From Planctomycetota bacterium (lineage in GTDB: Bacteria; Planctomycetota; UBA1135; GCA-002686595), in the NCBI GenBank assembly GCA_029259655.1, contig JAJDET010000010.1, positions 1-64,000 on the forward strand: a stretch of DNA of 64,000 bases, read 5' to 3'. The notes under the pieces are model-generated. The model was not told where the DNA came from. It was given only the letters and a program-made list of their open reading frames with translations, and did no database searches. A program made the position numbers and the translations under genes. Positions 52,138-62,351 of the stretch are shown in pieces. Numbering within the stretch: the first letter of the stretch is position 1; every line of letters starts with the position of its first letter.

Positions 52138-53853
52138 ATGACGGACCCGGTCGGCGAGGAGGACCTCCGGTTCCGGAAGCGGGTTCGACTCCTGCTCGCT
52201 CTCGCGCTGCCGCTGCTCCTGGCACACGCGTTCGTGCCGCTCGACGAGTTCGTCCACCGCGGAGACGACGCGTTCTACTTCTTCAAGGTCGCCGTCAACT
52301 ACCCGATCTACGGGTTCTGGACCTTCGACGGAATCAATCCCACCAACGGAGTTCAGCCGTTGTGGGGCATCATCCTGACGACGCTCGCGCAGGTCTTCGC
52401 GTGGATCGGATTGACCGACCCCGACACGATCGCGCGCGTCTTCGTCGGCCTGACGGCGGCGCTCCACTTCACGGGGTGCATGCTGCTCCTGTCCGTGCTC
52501 ACGAGATACGTGTCCTTCGCCACGGGGGTCGCGGCCGTGGGCGGCTTCCTCTTCCCGCTCGGAATCGTCTGGACGCGCGTGTGGGGCATGGAGAACAGCC
52601 TCTACGCGCTGATGCTCCTGTCGACGGTCCTCTTCTATCACCGGACCTTTCGGGAGCACGGCACGATCCGCAACGCGGCGCTCCTGGGACTGCTCCTGGG
52701 ACTGACGACGCTCAGCCGCCTGAACGCCGGGTTCCTCATCCCCAGCCTGCTCGCGTTCTACGTGCTGGGACGGGCGCATCCCGGGCAGAGGCTCAAGCTC
52801 GCGTTCGTGATCGGAGCCGTCGCCAGCGCGGTGATCCTTCCCTACATCGGGCTCAACCTGATCAAGACCGGTCATCCGCTCCCCGTCTCGGGTGGCGTCA
52901 AGGCCGTTCGCACGAGACTCTTCCTGCAGTCGATCGGAGTGGAGAGCGTGTTCTCGCGCGAGTTCTTCTCCGCCTTCTACGACTGGGCGGAGGGCTCCAT
53001 CCGCTGGTTCGTCACGTCGCGGGCGATGGACGGAGCGTGGCTCGGGGGCGGCCGGATCTTCTTCTCCCAGTCCGTCCCCTACGCGACGATCGGTCGCGTC
53101 CTGCTCTTCTTCCTCTTCGTGCCGTTCCTCGCACTGCGGCCCGTGGAGTACCTGAGAACGCTCGGGACACAGCTCGGGAGGCTGGCCACCTTCGGCTACC
53201 TGGGCCTGCAAGCCCTGCTCAACACGACGGTCTCCGTGATGGCCTACCCGGGCGAGGCGACCTACGCGATGAAGCGCTGGTGGCTCCTCGAGAGCGAGCT
53301 CGTGATCACGACCGTCGTCGCCACGATCGTTGCGACCAGCATCACCTACCTGGGCTCACGGTGGGTGAAGAAGTCCCTCGGACTGAAGGTCGCTACGGCC
53401 TGGGTCGCGCTGCTCGTGGTGTTCCACGGTCAGCGAATGGTGGGCTTCTACTTCGACGGCAAGCAGCAGTTCCCGGACTGGAACATGTCGACCAACGACC
53501 AGCGCTACCGGGCCGGAATCTGGATCCGCGACAACCTGCCGGAGTCCGCGATCGTGGGGAGCTGGAACTGTGGCGTGATCGGCTACTACGCGAACTGCCA
53601 CGTGGTGAACCTCGACGGGCTCGCCAACAGCTGGGAGTTCGTCCCCTACCTGGCCGAGGGGCGGCTGGCGGACTACATCAAGGACGAGGGGATTCAGTAC
53701 ATCGCGGACACCGCTTTCGAGATCAATACTCGCCAGGGAAAGGGCCTGCGCGACGAGCTCGTGCTGACTCCCGTGTACCGCGAGCACATGGACCCCGACA
53801 AGACGGGGATCCAGTACAAGGACCAGAACTTCCTGATCCTGAAGGTCGAGTAG
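52138..53853 (+). CDS. GT-C membrane glycosyltransferase-like protein, copy 1
   Basis: This 571-aa protein has about ten or more membrane segments and the first loop FVHRGDDAFYFFKVAVNYP (GT-C acidic pair). It is highly similar throughout to the protein at 60603-62351 (same order of HGQRMV, IVGSWN, GVIGYYA, DCH/NCH-type motifs). ATG 52138 aligns with the start of the copy. The C-terminal domain is periplasmic. The sugar or lipid substrate is unknown. Confidence 0.85.
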   Translation: MTDPVGEEDLRFRKRVRLLLALALPLLLAHAFVPLDEFVHRGDDAFYFFKVAVNYPIYGFWTFDGINPTNGVQPLWGIILTTLAQVFAWIGLTDPDTIARVFVGLTAALHFTGCMLLLSVLTRYVSFATGVAAVGGFLFPLGIVWTRVWGMENSLYALMLLSTVLFYHRTFREHGTIRNAALLGLLLGLTTLSRLNAGFLIPSLLAFYVLGRAHPGQRLKLAFVIGAVASAVILPYIGLNLIKTGHPLPVSGGVKAVRTRLFLQSIGVESVFSREFFSAFYDWAEGSIRWFVTSRAMDGAWLGGGRIFFSQSVPYATIGRVLLFFLFVPFLALRPVEYLRTLGTQLGRLATFGYLGLQALLNTTVSVMAYPGEATYAMKRWWLLESELVITTVVATIVATSITYLGSRWVKKSLGLKVATAWVALLVVFHGQRMVGFYFDGKQQFPDWNMSTNDQRYRAGIWIRDNLPESAIVGSWNCGVIGYYANCHVVNLDGLANSWEFVPYLAEGRLADYIKDEGIQYIADTAFEINTRQGKGLRDELVLTPVYREHMDPDKTGIQYKDQNFLILKVE

Positions 53854-53928
53854 TCTCCAGCGACGCGGCCCCTCGCCTTGCCCGGGGAAAAGGCCACGGA
53901 TAAGCTCGCCGGACTCCGAGTCGCGCGG

Positions 53929-56900
53929 ATGACCGATCAAGACCCCCTCAGCTTCTGGGCCGGCGAGCTGGCCGGGACCCCTCCCGCGCTCGAGCTCCCG
54001 GCCACAGGAACGCGCTCGAGCAGCCGACCCCATCGTTCCGGGCGAAGGGACTTCGCGCTCGATCGGGAGCTCTCGCGGGGCATGTCGGAGCTCGCAGAGG
54101 CCGAGGGCGTCACGCGCTTCGACGTGATGCTCGCCGCCTATCTCGTCTTCCTCAGGAGGAGCGGCGGCCAGGTGGACATGGTCATCGGAGTGTGCGACGG
54201 AGACGGGGTCCTCCCGCTCCGCGCGGACCTGTCGGGCCGTCCCAGCTCCCGTGACGTCCTGGTGCGCGTGCGGGAGCGGCTGGTCGCTGCGCGGCGAGAC
54301 GGAAGCGTCCCGCTGGAGTCCATCCTCGAGAGCCTGGGTCGCGGGAAGGCATCCGACCTCTTCCCCGTGCTGATCGCGAGCGCTCCCCGTCCGGAGAGCT
54401 GCAGCGCGATGGACCTGGTGCTCGCGCTGACCGCCGATGACGACGTCCTCGGGGGCGCCCTCGAATACGACGCGAACCTCTTCGACTCCGCGACGGTCGA
54501 CCGGATGGGCGATCAGCTCGTCACGCTCGTGTGCGGCATCGTGGCCTACCCCGACGCCGGAGTCGAATCGCTGCCTTTCCTGCCCGAGTCGGAGCGCCGG
54601 CAGATCCTGGTCGAGTGGAACGACAAGGGGATCGACTTCCCGCGCGACGCCACGCTCCACGGGTTGTTCGAGGATCGCGCAAGCGAAGAGCCCGACGCGA
54701 TCGCCGCCACGTTCCGCGGTGAGAACCTGACCTACGCCGAGCTCGACACTCGCGCGAACCGCGTCGCGAACCACCTCCGCTCGCTGGGCGTCGGTCCGGA
54801 GACGGTGGTCGGGATTTCCGTCGAGCGCTCGCTGGAGCTGCCGATCGGGCTGGTCGCGATCGCCAAGGCGGGCGGCGCCTACCTGCCGATGGACCCCGCG
54901 TATCCGGTTCAGCGCCTCACCTACATGATCGAGGACTCGCACGTCGGTGTCCTGCTCACGCAGCGGCACCTGGCCGACGCGCTGCCGCCGAGCGGCGCGA
55001 CCGTCGTGTACCTCGACGACTCGTTCGAGAGTGAAGACGCATCCCGACCGGAGTCGGGCGCGGACGCCTCGAGCCTGGCGTACATGATCTACACGTCGGG
55101 CTCCACCGGCGCGCCGAAGGGAGTGATGCTCGACCACCGGGGTCGCGTGAACAACTTCCTCGACTTCAACCGCAGATTCCGGGTTGCGAAGGGCGACGCA
55201 CTCATCGCACTCGCGTCGCTCTCGTTCGACATGTGCGCCTACGACGTGTTCGGGACGCTCGCGGCCGGTTCGCGGATCGTGCTCCCCGATCCGGAGGGCA
55301 TGCAGGATCCCGCTCACTGGGCGGAAGTCATGAACGCGCAGCGCGTCAGCGTGTGGCACACGGCTCCGGCGATGCTGAAGATGCTCGTCGACTACCTCGA
55401 GGGGAAGCCGGAGCTCGCACCGCAGACGCTTCGGCTCGTGCTGCTCGGCGGCGACTGGATTCCCGTCACGCTCCCCGATCGCCTGCGCGCGCTCGTGTCC
55501 GGCGTCCAGGTGATCAGCATGGGCGGCGCGACCGAGTGCTCGATGGACTCCACGATCTTCGAGATCGAGGAAGTCGACCCGTCCTGGACGAGCATCCCCT
55601 ACGGCGAGCCGATGGCCAATCAGCTCGCCTACGTGCTGGACGACGCCGGCCAGCCGGTCCCGATCGGCGTGCCCGGCGAGCTGTTCCTGGGCGGGATCGG
55701 CGTCGGGCGCGGCTACTTCGAGCGTCCCGAGCTCACGGCGGAGCGCTTCCTCGACAACCCGTTCGTCGACGAGCCCGGTGCACGGATGTACCGGACGGGC
55801 GACCTGGCGCGCTGGATGCCCGACGGCAACCTCGAGCTCATCGGCAGGGTCGACAACCAGGTCAAGATCCGCGGCTACCGGATCGAGCTGGGCGAGATCG
55901 AGGCGCGGCTCGAGAGCCACCCCGCGGTGCGCGAGGGCGTGGTCGTGGCGCGCGAGGACGCGGCGGGCGAGAAACGACTCGTCGCCTACGTCGTTCAGGA
56001 TTCCGATTGGCGCGGCCCCGAGGAGGAGAAGGGCGAGCTCGACTCGGAGCAGGTCGAGCAGTGGGAAGCGGTGTACGACCACGCGTATTCGGCCAACGCG
56101 AAGGCCGACGTCGAAGACCCCACCTTCAACATCGTGAGCTGGGACTCGTCCTACACCAGCGAGCCTCTTCCTCCCGAGGAAATGCGCGTCTGGGTCGAGC
56201 AGACCGTGGACCGCATCCGCCGCGGGGCGCCGGACCGCGTGCTCGAGATCGGGTGCGGCATGGGGCTGCTCCTGTTTCGCATCGCGCCGGACTGCTCGCG
56301 CTACGTCGGTACGGACTTCTCGAAGGTCGCGCTGGACTACGTCGCGCGCCACAAGAGCACCCTGGGTCTCTCGCAGGTCGAGCTCGCGCGACGCTGGGCC
56401 GACGACTTCGAAGGCGTCGACGACGCGAGCCTCGACTGCATCGTGCTCAACTCCATCATCCTCGACTTCCCCAACATGGACTACCTGATGGAAGTCCTGC
56501 GGGGATCGGTGAAGGCCGTCGCGCCCGGCGGGAGGATCTTCGTCGGCGACGTTCGCGGACTCCCGCTGATGGAGGCGTACCAATCCTCGGTCCAGCTCCA
56601 CCAGGCTCCGGAGGACCTCCCCGCGGAGCAGCTCCGCGCGCGCATCCAGCGATTCATCCGACAGGAGGAAGAGCTCGTCATCGATCCGCGCTTCTTCCTC
56701 TGGCTCCGGGACGCGATCCCGGGGATCGGGGCGGTGCAGGTGGAGCTCAAGCGCGGGGCTTTCACGAACGAGCTGAATGCCTACCGCTACGACGTGACGA
56801 TCCACGTCGGCGACGAGGCGCGGGCGCCGAGCAGCGAGGCCACCTGGCTCGACTGGAGCGAGGATGGGCTCGATCTCGAGGTGCTGCGCGCCCGACTGGG

Positions 56901-57768
56901 TACCGGAGACGAGAACCACCTGTGCGTTCAGAACGTCCCGAACGCACGCGTGCTGCGCGACGTGCGGACGGTGGGCCTCCTCGCCGATCCCGAGTGCCCC
57001 GCGACCGCCGGGGAGATCCGCGCGAGACTCGACCTCGAGCCCGACACCGGAGTGAACCCCGAGGACCTCTGGGCGCTCGCCGACGAGCTCGGCTACAGGG
57101 CCGAGCTCCGGTTCTCCTCACATCCTGGACGGGGCGAGCTCGATGTCGCGTTCCTTCGCGGAGAGGACGCGCTCCTGTTCCCGGCGGGCAGCGAGGAGCA
57201 GCCCGACAGGTCACTCACGGCCGCGGACTTCGCGAACAACCCCATGATGGGCAAGCTCTCGCGCCGACTGGGCCCCGACCTGCGCGCGTTCCTCACGGCC
57301 GAGCTCCCCGAGTACATGGTCCCCACGCTGTACGTGCCCGTCGACGCGATGCCGCTCTCTCCGAACGGCAAGGTGGACCGCAAGCGACTTCCCGATCCCG
57401 ACACGTTCCGACCGGAGATGGAGACCGAGTTCAAGCTCGCGCGATCTCCCGTGGAGCGCGTCGTCGCCGACGTCTGGACGGAAGTGTTCGCCTTCGATCG
57501 CGTCGGCGTCGACGATACGTTCTTCGACCTGGGCGGCCACTCCCTCCTGGCCGTCATGATCCAGACACGTCTCAACCAGATCTTCCCCATCGAGCTCTCC
57601 CTCGGCGAGATCTTCGAGTATCCGAGCGTGGCCCGGCTCGCGCATCGGATCCAGGAGAAGGGAGCCGAACAGGGAATCGATGCGGAAGAGGTCGCCCACA
57701 TCCTGGAGTCGATCGAGGGCCTCTCCGACGAAGAGGTCGCGAGCCGCATCGACTCGAGCCCCAACTGA
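53929..57768 (+). CDS. Single-module NRPS: half condensation, adenylation with embedded N-methyltransferase, carrier domain
   Basis: This 1279-aa protein starts at ATG 53929. It opens with the C-terminal half of a condensation domain (FWAGELAGTPPALELP, residues 8-230) lacking the HHxxxDG half. The A domain has YTSGSTG at 388, a WIPVTLPDRLRAL and ISMGGATE stretch (the GGATE subclass of pyochelin/yersiniabactin-type domains), YRTGDLARW, and A10 SPNGKVDRKRL. An N-methyltransferase is inserted before A10, with SAM motif VLEIGCG at 771. A carrier domain follows with phosphopantetheine Ser1205 (DLGGHSLL). There is no thioesterase; the tail is a short acidic helix (IEGLSDEEVASR). It activates an amino acid (D235-like) and may N-methylate it. 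The SHMT-like gene follows 11 bases later. Confidence 0.9.
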   Translation: MTDQDPLSFWAGELAGTPPALELPATGTRSSSRPHRSGRRDFALDRELSRGMSELAEAEGVTRFDVMLAAYLVFLRRSGGQVDMVIGVCDGDGVLPLRADLSGRPSSRDVLVRVRERLVAARRDGSVPLESILESLGRGKASDLFPVLIASAPRPESCSAMDLVLALTADDDVLGGALEYDANLFDSATVDRMGDQLVTLVCGIVAYPDAGVESLPFLPESERRQILVEWNDKGIDFPRDATLHGLFEDRASEEPDAIAATFRGENLTYAELDTRANRVANHLRSLGVGPETVVGISVERSLELPIGLVAIAKAGGAYLPMDPAYPVQRLTYMIEDSHVGVLLTQRHLADALPPSGATVVYLDDSFESEDASRPESGADASSLAYMIYTSGSTGAPKGVMLDHRGRVNNFLDFNRRFRVAKGDALIALASLSFDMCAYDVFGTLAAGSRIVLPDPEGMQDPAHWAEVMNAQRVSVWHTAPAMLKMLVDYLEGKPELAPQTLRLVLLGGDWIPVTLPDRLRALVSGVQVISMGGATECSMDSTIFEIEEVDPSWTSIPYGEPMANQLAYVLDDAGQPVPIGVPGELFLGGIGVGRGYFERPELTAERFLDNPFVDEPGARMYRTGDLARWMPDGNLELIGRVDNQVKIRGYRIELGEIEARLESHPAVREGVVVAREDAAGEKRLVAYVVQDSDWRGPEEEKGELDSEQVEQWEAVYDHAYSANAKADVEDPTFNIVSWDSSYTSEPLPPEEMRVWVEQTVDRIRRGAPDRVLEIGCGMGLLLFRIAPDCSRYVGTDFSKVALDYVARHKSTLGLSQVELARRWADDFEGVDDASLDCIVLNSIILDFPNMDYLMEVLRGSVKAVAPGGRIFVGDVRGLPLMEAYQSSVQLHQAPEDLPAEQLRARIQRFIRQEEELVIDPRFFLWLRDAIPGIGAVQVELKRGAFTNELNAYRYDVTIHVGDEARAPSSEATWLDWSEDGLDLEVLRARLGTGDENHLCVQNVPNARVLRDVRTVGLLADPECPATAGEIRARLDLEPDTGVNPEDLWALADELGYRAELRFSSHPGRGELDVAFLRGEDALLFPAGSEEQPDRSLTAADFANNPMMGKLSRRLGPDLRAFLTAELPEYMVPTLYVPVDAMPLSPNGKVDRKRLPDPDTFRPEMETEFKLARSPVERVVADVWTEVFAFDRVGVDDTFFDLGGHSLLAVMIQTRLNQIFPIELSLGEIFEYPSVARLAHRIQEKGAEQGIDAEEVAHILESIEGLSDEEVASRIDSSPN

Positions 57769-57779
57769 GCCATCCGAGA

Positions 57780-59135
57780 ATGTCCGAACCCCGGTCCAAC
57801 CTGGAGCGCTTCGTCCTGGCGGGCGTCGAGCGCCTGCGCGAGCAGGATCCCGTGCTCTACGAGATCCTCGACAACGAATACCGCCGCCAGGCGAACGTCC
57901 TGTCGATGGTGGCCTCGTCCAGCATCGCCGATCCCTCGGCGCTGATCTGCGAGGCCTCGACGGCGATGAACGTCACGGCCGAGGGCTACCCCGGCCGGCG
58001 GTTCCACGCCGGGTGCCGGCACATCGACCAGATCGAGCAGCTCGCGATCGACCGTGCGAAAGAGGTCTTCGGCGCCAAGTTCGCGAACGTGCAGCCCATG
58101 ACGGCGACCTCCGCCAACGAGGTCGTGATGTTCACGGTCATGCAAGCCGGCGACAAGCTGCTCGGCATGGAGCTCGACTCCGGCGGTCACCTGACGCACG
58201 GCTCGAAGGCCTCGATCTCGGGCCAGGTCTTCGACGCCGTGGGCTACGGCCTCGATGAGAACGAGCGCATCGACTACGACAGCGCGATGCGTCAGGCGCT
58301 CGAGCACCGCCCGAAGCTCGTCATCTGCGGAACGACCGCGTATGCGCGCGAGGTGGACTGGAAGAAGTTCCGCGAGATCGCGGATGCCGTCGACGCCTTC
58401 TTGCTGGCTGACATCACGCACATCGCGGGGCTCGTGGCCGCGGGCATCCACCCGAGCCCGATCGACCACGCTCACTTCACGACGACCTGCACGCACAAGC
58501 AGCTCTACGGCGGCCGCGGCGGTCTGATCATGATCGGCAAGGACTACGACCAGCCGGCGCCCGGCGGCAAGGGCACGCTCGCGGAGATGATCCAGAAGAA
58601 GGTCTTTCCCTTCTTCCAGGGCGCGCCGAACCAGAGCTCGATCGCGTCGAAGGCGCGCGGTCTGGCCTTCGTCGGCAGTCCCGAGTTCAAGGCCGTGGCC
58701 CAGCGCATCGTCGACCTCTCGCGCGCGCTCGCAGGCGCCTTCGTCGAGAAGGGCTACCGCGTCATCACGGGCGGGTCGGACAACCACATCGTCGTGGTCG
58801 ACGTGCGCGAGAAGGGGATCACCGGCGTCAACGCGGAGAAGGCCCTCGAGGACTGCGGCATCGTCGTGAACAAGAACCGGATCCCCTTCGATCAGCGGCC
58901 GCCCTCGATCACGAGCGGTATCCGGCTCGGCACCAACGGGCTCGCCATCCGCGAGATGGAGCCGCAGGACATGGTCGAGTGCGTCGACATCATCCACGAC
59001 ATCCTGCAGGGAGTCCGCCAGGAGAGCGACACGAAGTACTCGATCGAGCCGGCCGCGCGAGCGCGCGCCGAGGAAGGCGTGGCGCGCCTCTGCAAGCTGC
59101 GACCGATCACGACCTACCCGCCGGTCGTGGACTGA
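57780..59135 (+). CDS. Divergent SHMT-like PLP enzyme
   Basis: This 451-aa fold-type I enzyme has TTTCTHKQLYGGRGG with K240 (SHMT: TTTTHKTLRGPRGG), and is of SHMT length. The tetrahydrofolate/substrate segment reads TAEGYPGRRFHAGCRHID, where SHMT has YAEGYPGRRYYGGCEYVD, so key tyrosine and glutamate positions differ. It could be a threonine transaldolase or serine aldolase acting with the NRPS, as ObiH does in obafluorin synthesis. ATG 57780. Convergent with the FG-GAP gene. Confidence 0.85.
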   Translation: MSEPRSNLERFVLAGVERLREQDPVLYEILDNEYRRQANVLSMVASSSIADPSALICEASTAMNVTAEGYPGRRFHAGCRHIDQIEQLAIDRAKEVFGAKFANVQPMTATSANEVVMFTVMQAGDKLLGMELDSGGHLTHGSKASISGQVFDAVGYGLDENERIDYDSAMRQALEHRPKLVICGTTAYAREVDWKKFREIADAVDAFLLADITHIAGLVAAGIHPSPIDHAHFTTTCTHKQLYGGRGGLIMIGKDYDQPAPGGKGTLAEMIQKKVFPFFQGAPNQSSIASKARGLAFVGSPEFKAVAQRIVDLSRALAGAFVEKGYRVITGGSDNHIVVVDVREKGITGVNAEKALEDCGIVVNKNRIPFDQRPPSITSGIRLGTNGLAIREMEPQDMVECVDIIHDILQGVRQESDTKYSIEPAARARAEEGVARLCKLRPITTYPPVVD

Positions 59136-59145
59136 CGACCGCGTC

Positions 59146-60405
59146 TCAGTCCTCTTGGATGGTGAGCCAGAGGACACCTCCGTCGGCTCCCGAGACACAC
59201 GCGAGAATGTCGCGCGGTTGCTCCATGCGTTGGCCCATCACGACGATGTCGTCCAGTCCGTCGCCATCGACGTCTCCCGGAACGCAGATCTGCCCGGTTC
59301 TCCAGTCGTACTGCTTGGACATCCGCACCCGCCGCTCACCGTGTGAGTACACGACGAGCGCGGATCCGAAGTACCCCCGGGTCTTCGAATTCCTGCCCAA
59401 GACGACGAGAAGCTTCGTGCCCGTGCTGTCGAGGTCGCTGCTGTGCACGGCGCCGCACGCGGACACAAGCCCCAAGTGTGCGAGGGGGATGTCCATGATC
59501 GGCTCTCCGGTTGGCCACTTGTAGCCGCGCAAGCTGTTCCGACCGGCTTCCGTGCACGAAGCCAGGACGTCTCGGGCGCCATCGCCGTCGAGGTCCTCGC
59601 CGGCCTCGACGACAGACCCCCGTGGAAGCACTCCTAGCTCCTTCCACATCGCCTTTTCAGGAAGGCCATCGGGTCCCACGCTCCCCGTCCCCCACCGCAC
59701 TCCGAGATGGACCCAGTTGTAGTAGCTGAGGCACGCCAGGGGCCCCTCATCGCGATACGTGCCCCCGCGGATGCGGATGCTTTCTAAGACCCCCGGATGC
59801 TCCAGGGTTCCTGTGGCCACGAGCTCACCCTTCCAGGAAACGAGCTCGTAGCTGTACACATCTTCGATCACTCGAATCTTGAAGAGCCCCGGAGGCTGCG
59901 ATGGGACGGACGCGACATCGACATCGTTCTTGTCTCCCGCGAGCTCCAGAATCGAGTGAGTTCGGCCGCTGAAGAGGGCGAAGCCTACGCGGTCATGCGA
60001 CCACTCTTCCCCGACGTCCAACACGGAAACGAGCAGGTCGGGTACGCCGTCGCCATCGACGTCCCCGGCCCCTCCTGCCGCGTAGGTTCCGTACAGCCGG
60101 CCAGGTGGACTCTCCATTCGGAGTAGCTCCGTTCCGTCTGCCCCGGATCGAACGGCAATGTGGTTCCGGTCGGTCCCGCGATACGCCGAGTCCTGAGCTG
60201 CCAGAACCTCGCTGACACCGTCCCCGTCGATGTCCCCGACATCCTCCAGCCAGGAGTAGTACAGGTTGTCACTGTCGGAGTCGCCGTCGTAGCCTTCGCC
60301 CTGGTAGGTCCAGACCAGGTTCAAGACAGTGATGCAGACGGCGATGCAAAACAGCACGCCGGCGATGCCGGCAAGGAACGATCGGCGAGGGACGAGCGGG
60401 CTCAT
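59146..60405 (-). CDS. Exported FG-GAP/VCBS repeat protein
   Basis: This 419-aa protein has an N-terminal membrane anchor (FLAGIAGVLFCIAVCITVLNL) and FG-GAP-like repeats with calcium-type sites (DIDGDGVSEVL, DVDGDGVPDLL, DLDGDGARDVL, DVDGDGLDDIV), forming a beta-propeller. It is probably an adhesion or surface protein. It lies between the SHMT-like gene (10 bp) and the GT-C copy (197 bp). Confidence 0.85.
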   Translation of the reverse strand: MSPLVPRRSFLAGIAGVLFCIAVCITVLNLVWTYQGEGYDGDSDSDNLYYSWLEDVGDIDGDGVSEVLAAQDSAYRGTDRNHIAVRSGADGTELLRMESPPGRLYGTYAAGGAGDVDGDGVPDLLVSVLDVGEEWSHDRVGFALFSGRTHSILELAGDKNDVDVASVPSQPPGLFKIRVIEDVYSYELVSWKGELVATGTLEHPGVLESIRIRGGTYRDEGPLACLSYYNWVHLGVRWGTGSVGPDGLPEKAMWKELGVLPRGSVVEAGEDLDGDGARDVLASCTEAGRNSLRGYKWPTGEPIMDIPLAHLGLVSACGAVHSSDLDSTGTKLLVVLGRNSKTRGYFGSALVVYSHGERRVRMSKQYDWRTGQICVPGDVDGDGLDDIVVMGQRMEQPRDILACVSGADGGVLWLTIQED

Positions 60406-60516
60406 CGGGATCGGAGTCTACGGGACGGGGGAACGGGAACGGGGCCCTGCGGAGACTCACCATCACACGTCCCCTGTTCGCGGGTGGGGATCCCTGGCCA
60501 TCTTCGAGGGGGTCGC

Positions 60517-60522
60517 TATGAT
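60517..60522 (+). promoter_or_regulatory. Candidate -10 element upstream of GT-C copy 2
   Basis: TATGAT lies 80 bp before the ATG at 60603 in the divergent gap with the FG-GAP gene. A weak CTGGCC stands in the -35 position with a 17-bp spacer. Confidence 0.3.
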
Positions 60523-60602
60523 CGCGCCCGACTCGGACGCACGGCTCCTGCGCCCTCGCACCCACAGGGAGTAGAACGCCCTCCTGTTCGACCTCGGAAC
60601 CG

Positions 60603-62351
60603 ATGACTGAACCGATCGAGGAGGTCGACCTCCGATTCCGCAAGCGCGTCCGACTCCTGCTCGGCCTGGCGCTGCCGTTGCTCCTGGCGCACGCCTTCGT
60701 GCCGATCCTGGAGTTCGTCCACCGCGCAGACGACGCCTTCTACTTCTTCAAGATGGCGATCAACTACCCGGAATACGGGTACTGGACGTTCGACGGCATC
60801 CACCGGACCAACGGGGTGCAGCCGCTGTGGTGCATCACGCTGACGACGCTCGCGCAGGTGTTCTCGTGGGTCGGCTTGACGGATCCCGACGTGATCGCGC
60901 GCATCTTCGTCGGCCTCACGGCGACGCTCCACTTCGCGTCGTGCATGCTGCTCCTGGCGCTGTTCACGAGATACGTGTCCTTCGGCGTGGGCGTGGCCGT
61001 CGCGGGCGGATTCCTCTTCCCGCTGGGGATCGTCTGGACGCGCGTGTGGGGCATGGAGAACAGCCTCTACGGGCTGATGCTCCTCTCGTCGGCCTGCTTC
61101 TACCTGCGTGTCTTCCGGGACCGGGGGACGGTGCGCAACGCGGCGATCCTGGGACTGCTCCTGGGGCTGACCGGACTCAGCCGGCTGAACGGTGGGTTCC
61201 TCATCCCGAGCCTGCTCGTCTTCTACCTGCTGGGGCGCGCGCACGAGGGCCGACGAATCAAGCTCGCCTTCGTGATCGGCATCACGGCCAGCGCGGTGAT
61301 CCTGCCCTACATCGCCTTCAACCTCATCCAGACCGGCCACCCGCTCCCGGTCTCGGGCGGCGTGAAGGCCCTTCGCACGGAGCTGCTCCTGGAGAACCTG
61401 GGAGTCGAGAGCGTGTTTTCCTTCGAGTTCTTCGCGGGCTTCTACAGGTGGATGGACGGCCTCATCCGCTGGTTCATCACGTCGCGGGCGATGGACGGAA
61501 CCTGGGTCGCGGGCGGCCGGGTGCTCTTCGAGGAGTCGGTCTCGTACGCGACGCTCGGCGGTGTTCTCGCGTTCTTCCTGCTCGCCCCGTGCCTCGCGCT
61601 GCGGCCGCTCGAGTTCTTGCGCGAGCTCGGCGCACAGTTCCGAAAGCTGTGGGTCTTCGGCTTCGTCGGCCTGCACGCCGTGATCAACGCGACGGTCTCC
61701 GTGATGACCTATCCGCGCGAGGCCGACTACGCGATGAGGCGCTGGTGGCTCTTGGAGAGCGAGCTCGTGATCACGGTGCTGGTCGCCACCGTCGTCGCGA
61801 CGAGCCTGGCTCATCTCGGCTCACGCTTCTTCGAGAAGCCGCTGCGCCTGAAGATCGCGACCGTCTGGATCGCGCTCCTCGTCGTGTTCCACGGACAGCG
61901 GATGGTGCGCTTCTACTTCGACGACGAGCAACAGTTCCCGGACTGGAACCAGTCCATGAACGACGGGCGCTACAGGGCTGCCGTGTGGATCCGCGAGAAC
62001 CTCCCCGAGACGGCGATAGTGGGGAGCTGGAACAGCGGGGTGATCGGCTACTACGCCGACTGCCACGTCGTGAACCTCGACGGACTGGCGAACGGGTGGG
62101 GCTTCGTCCCCTACCTCGAGGAGAAGCGGCTCGCGGACTACATCCGCGACGTGGGGATCGAGTACATCGCGGACATGTCCCTCGAGATCCGGGGTCGTCA
62201 GGGAAGGCGCCTGATCCACGAGCTCGAGACAACCGTCGTGTACCGCGAGCACATGGACCCCGATGGCATTCGCGAGAAGTACGACTTCGCGCACTTCACG
62301 AAGCGCCCGTACCGGATGCAGTTCTTCGAGATCCTGAAGATCGAGAAGTGA
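60603..62351 (+). CDS. GT-C membrane glycosyltransferase-like protein, copy 2
   Basis: This 582-aa paralog of the protein at 52138 has the same membrane topology and GT-C loop (FVHRADDAFYFFKMAINYP). Its C-terminus differs slightly (HFTKRPYRMQFFEILKIEK). ATG 60603. It probably arose by duplication that also left the NRPS/SHMT/FG-GAP genes between the copies. Confidence 0.85.
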   Translation: MTEPIEEVDLRFRKRVRLLLGLALPLLLAHAFVPILEFVHRADDAFYFFKMAINYPEYGYWTFDGIHRTNGVQPLWCITLTTLAQVFSWVGLTDPDVIARIFVGLTATLHFASCMLLLALFTRYVSFGVGVAVAGGFLFPLGIVWTRVWGMENSLYGLMLLSSACFYLRVFRDRGTVRNAAILGLLLGLTGLSRLNGGFLIPSLLVFYLLGRAHEGRRIKLAFVIGITASAVILPYIAFNLIQTGHPLPVSGGVKALRTELLLENLGVESVFSFEFFAGFYRWMDGLIRWFITSRAMDGTWVAGGRVLFEESVSYATLGGVLAFFLLAPCLALRPLEFLRELGAQFRKLWVFGFVGLHAVINATVSVMTYPREADYAMRRWWLLESELVITVLVATVVATSLAHLGSRFFEKPLRLKIATVWIALLVVFHGQRMVRFYFDDEQQFPDWNQSMNDGRYRAAVWIRENLPETAIVGSWNSGVIGYYADCHVVNLDGLANGWGFVPYLEEKRLADYIRDVGIEYIADMSLEIRGRQGRRLIHELETTVVYREHMDPDGIREKYDFAHFTKRPYRMQFFEILKIEK

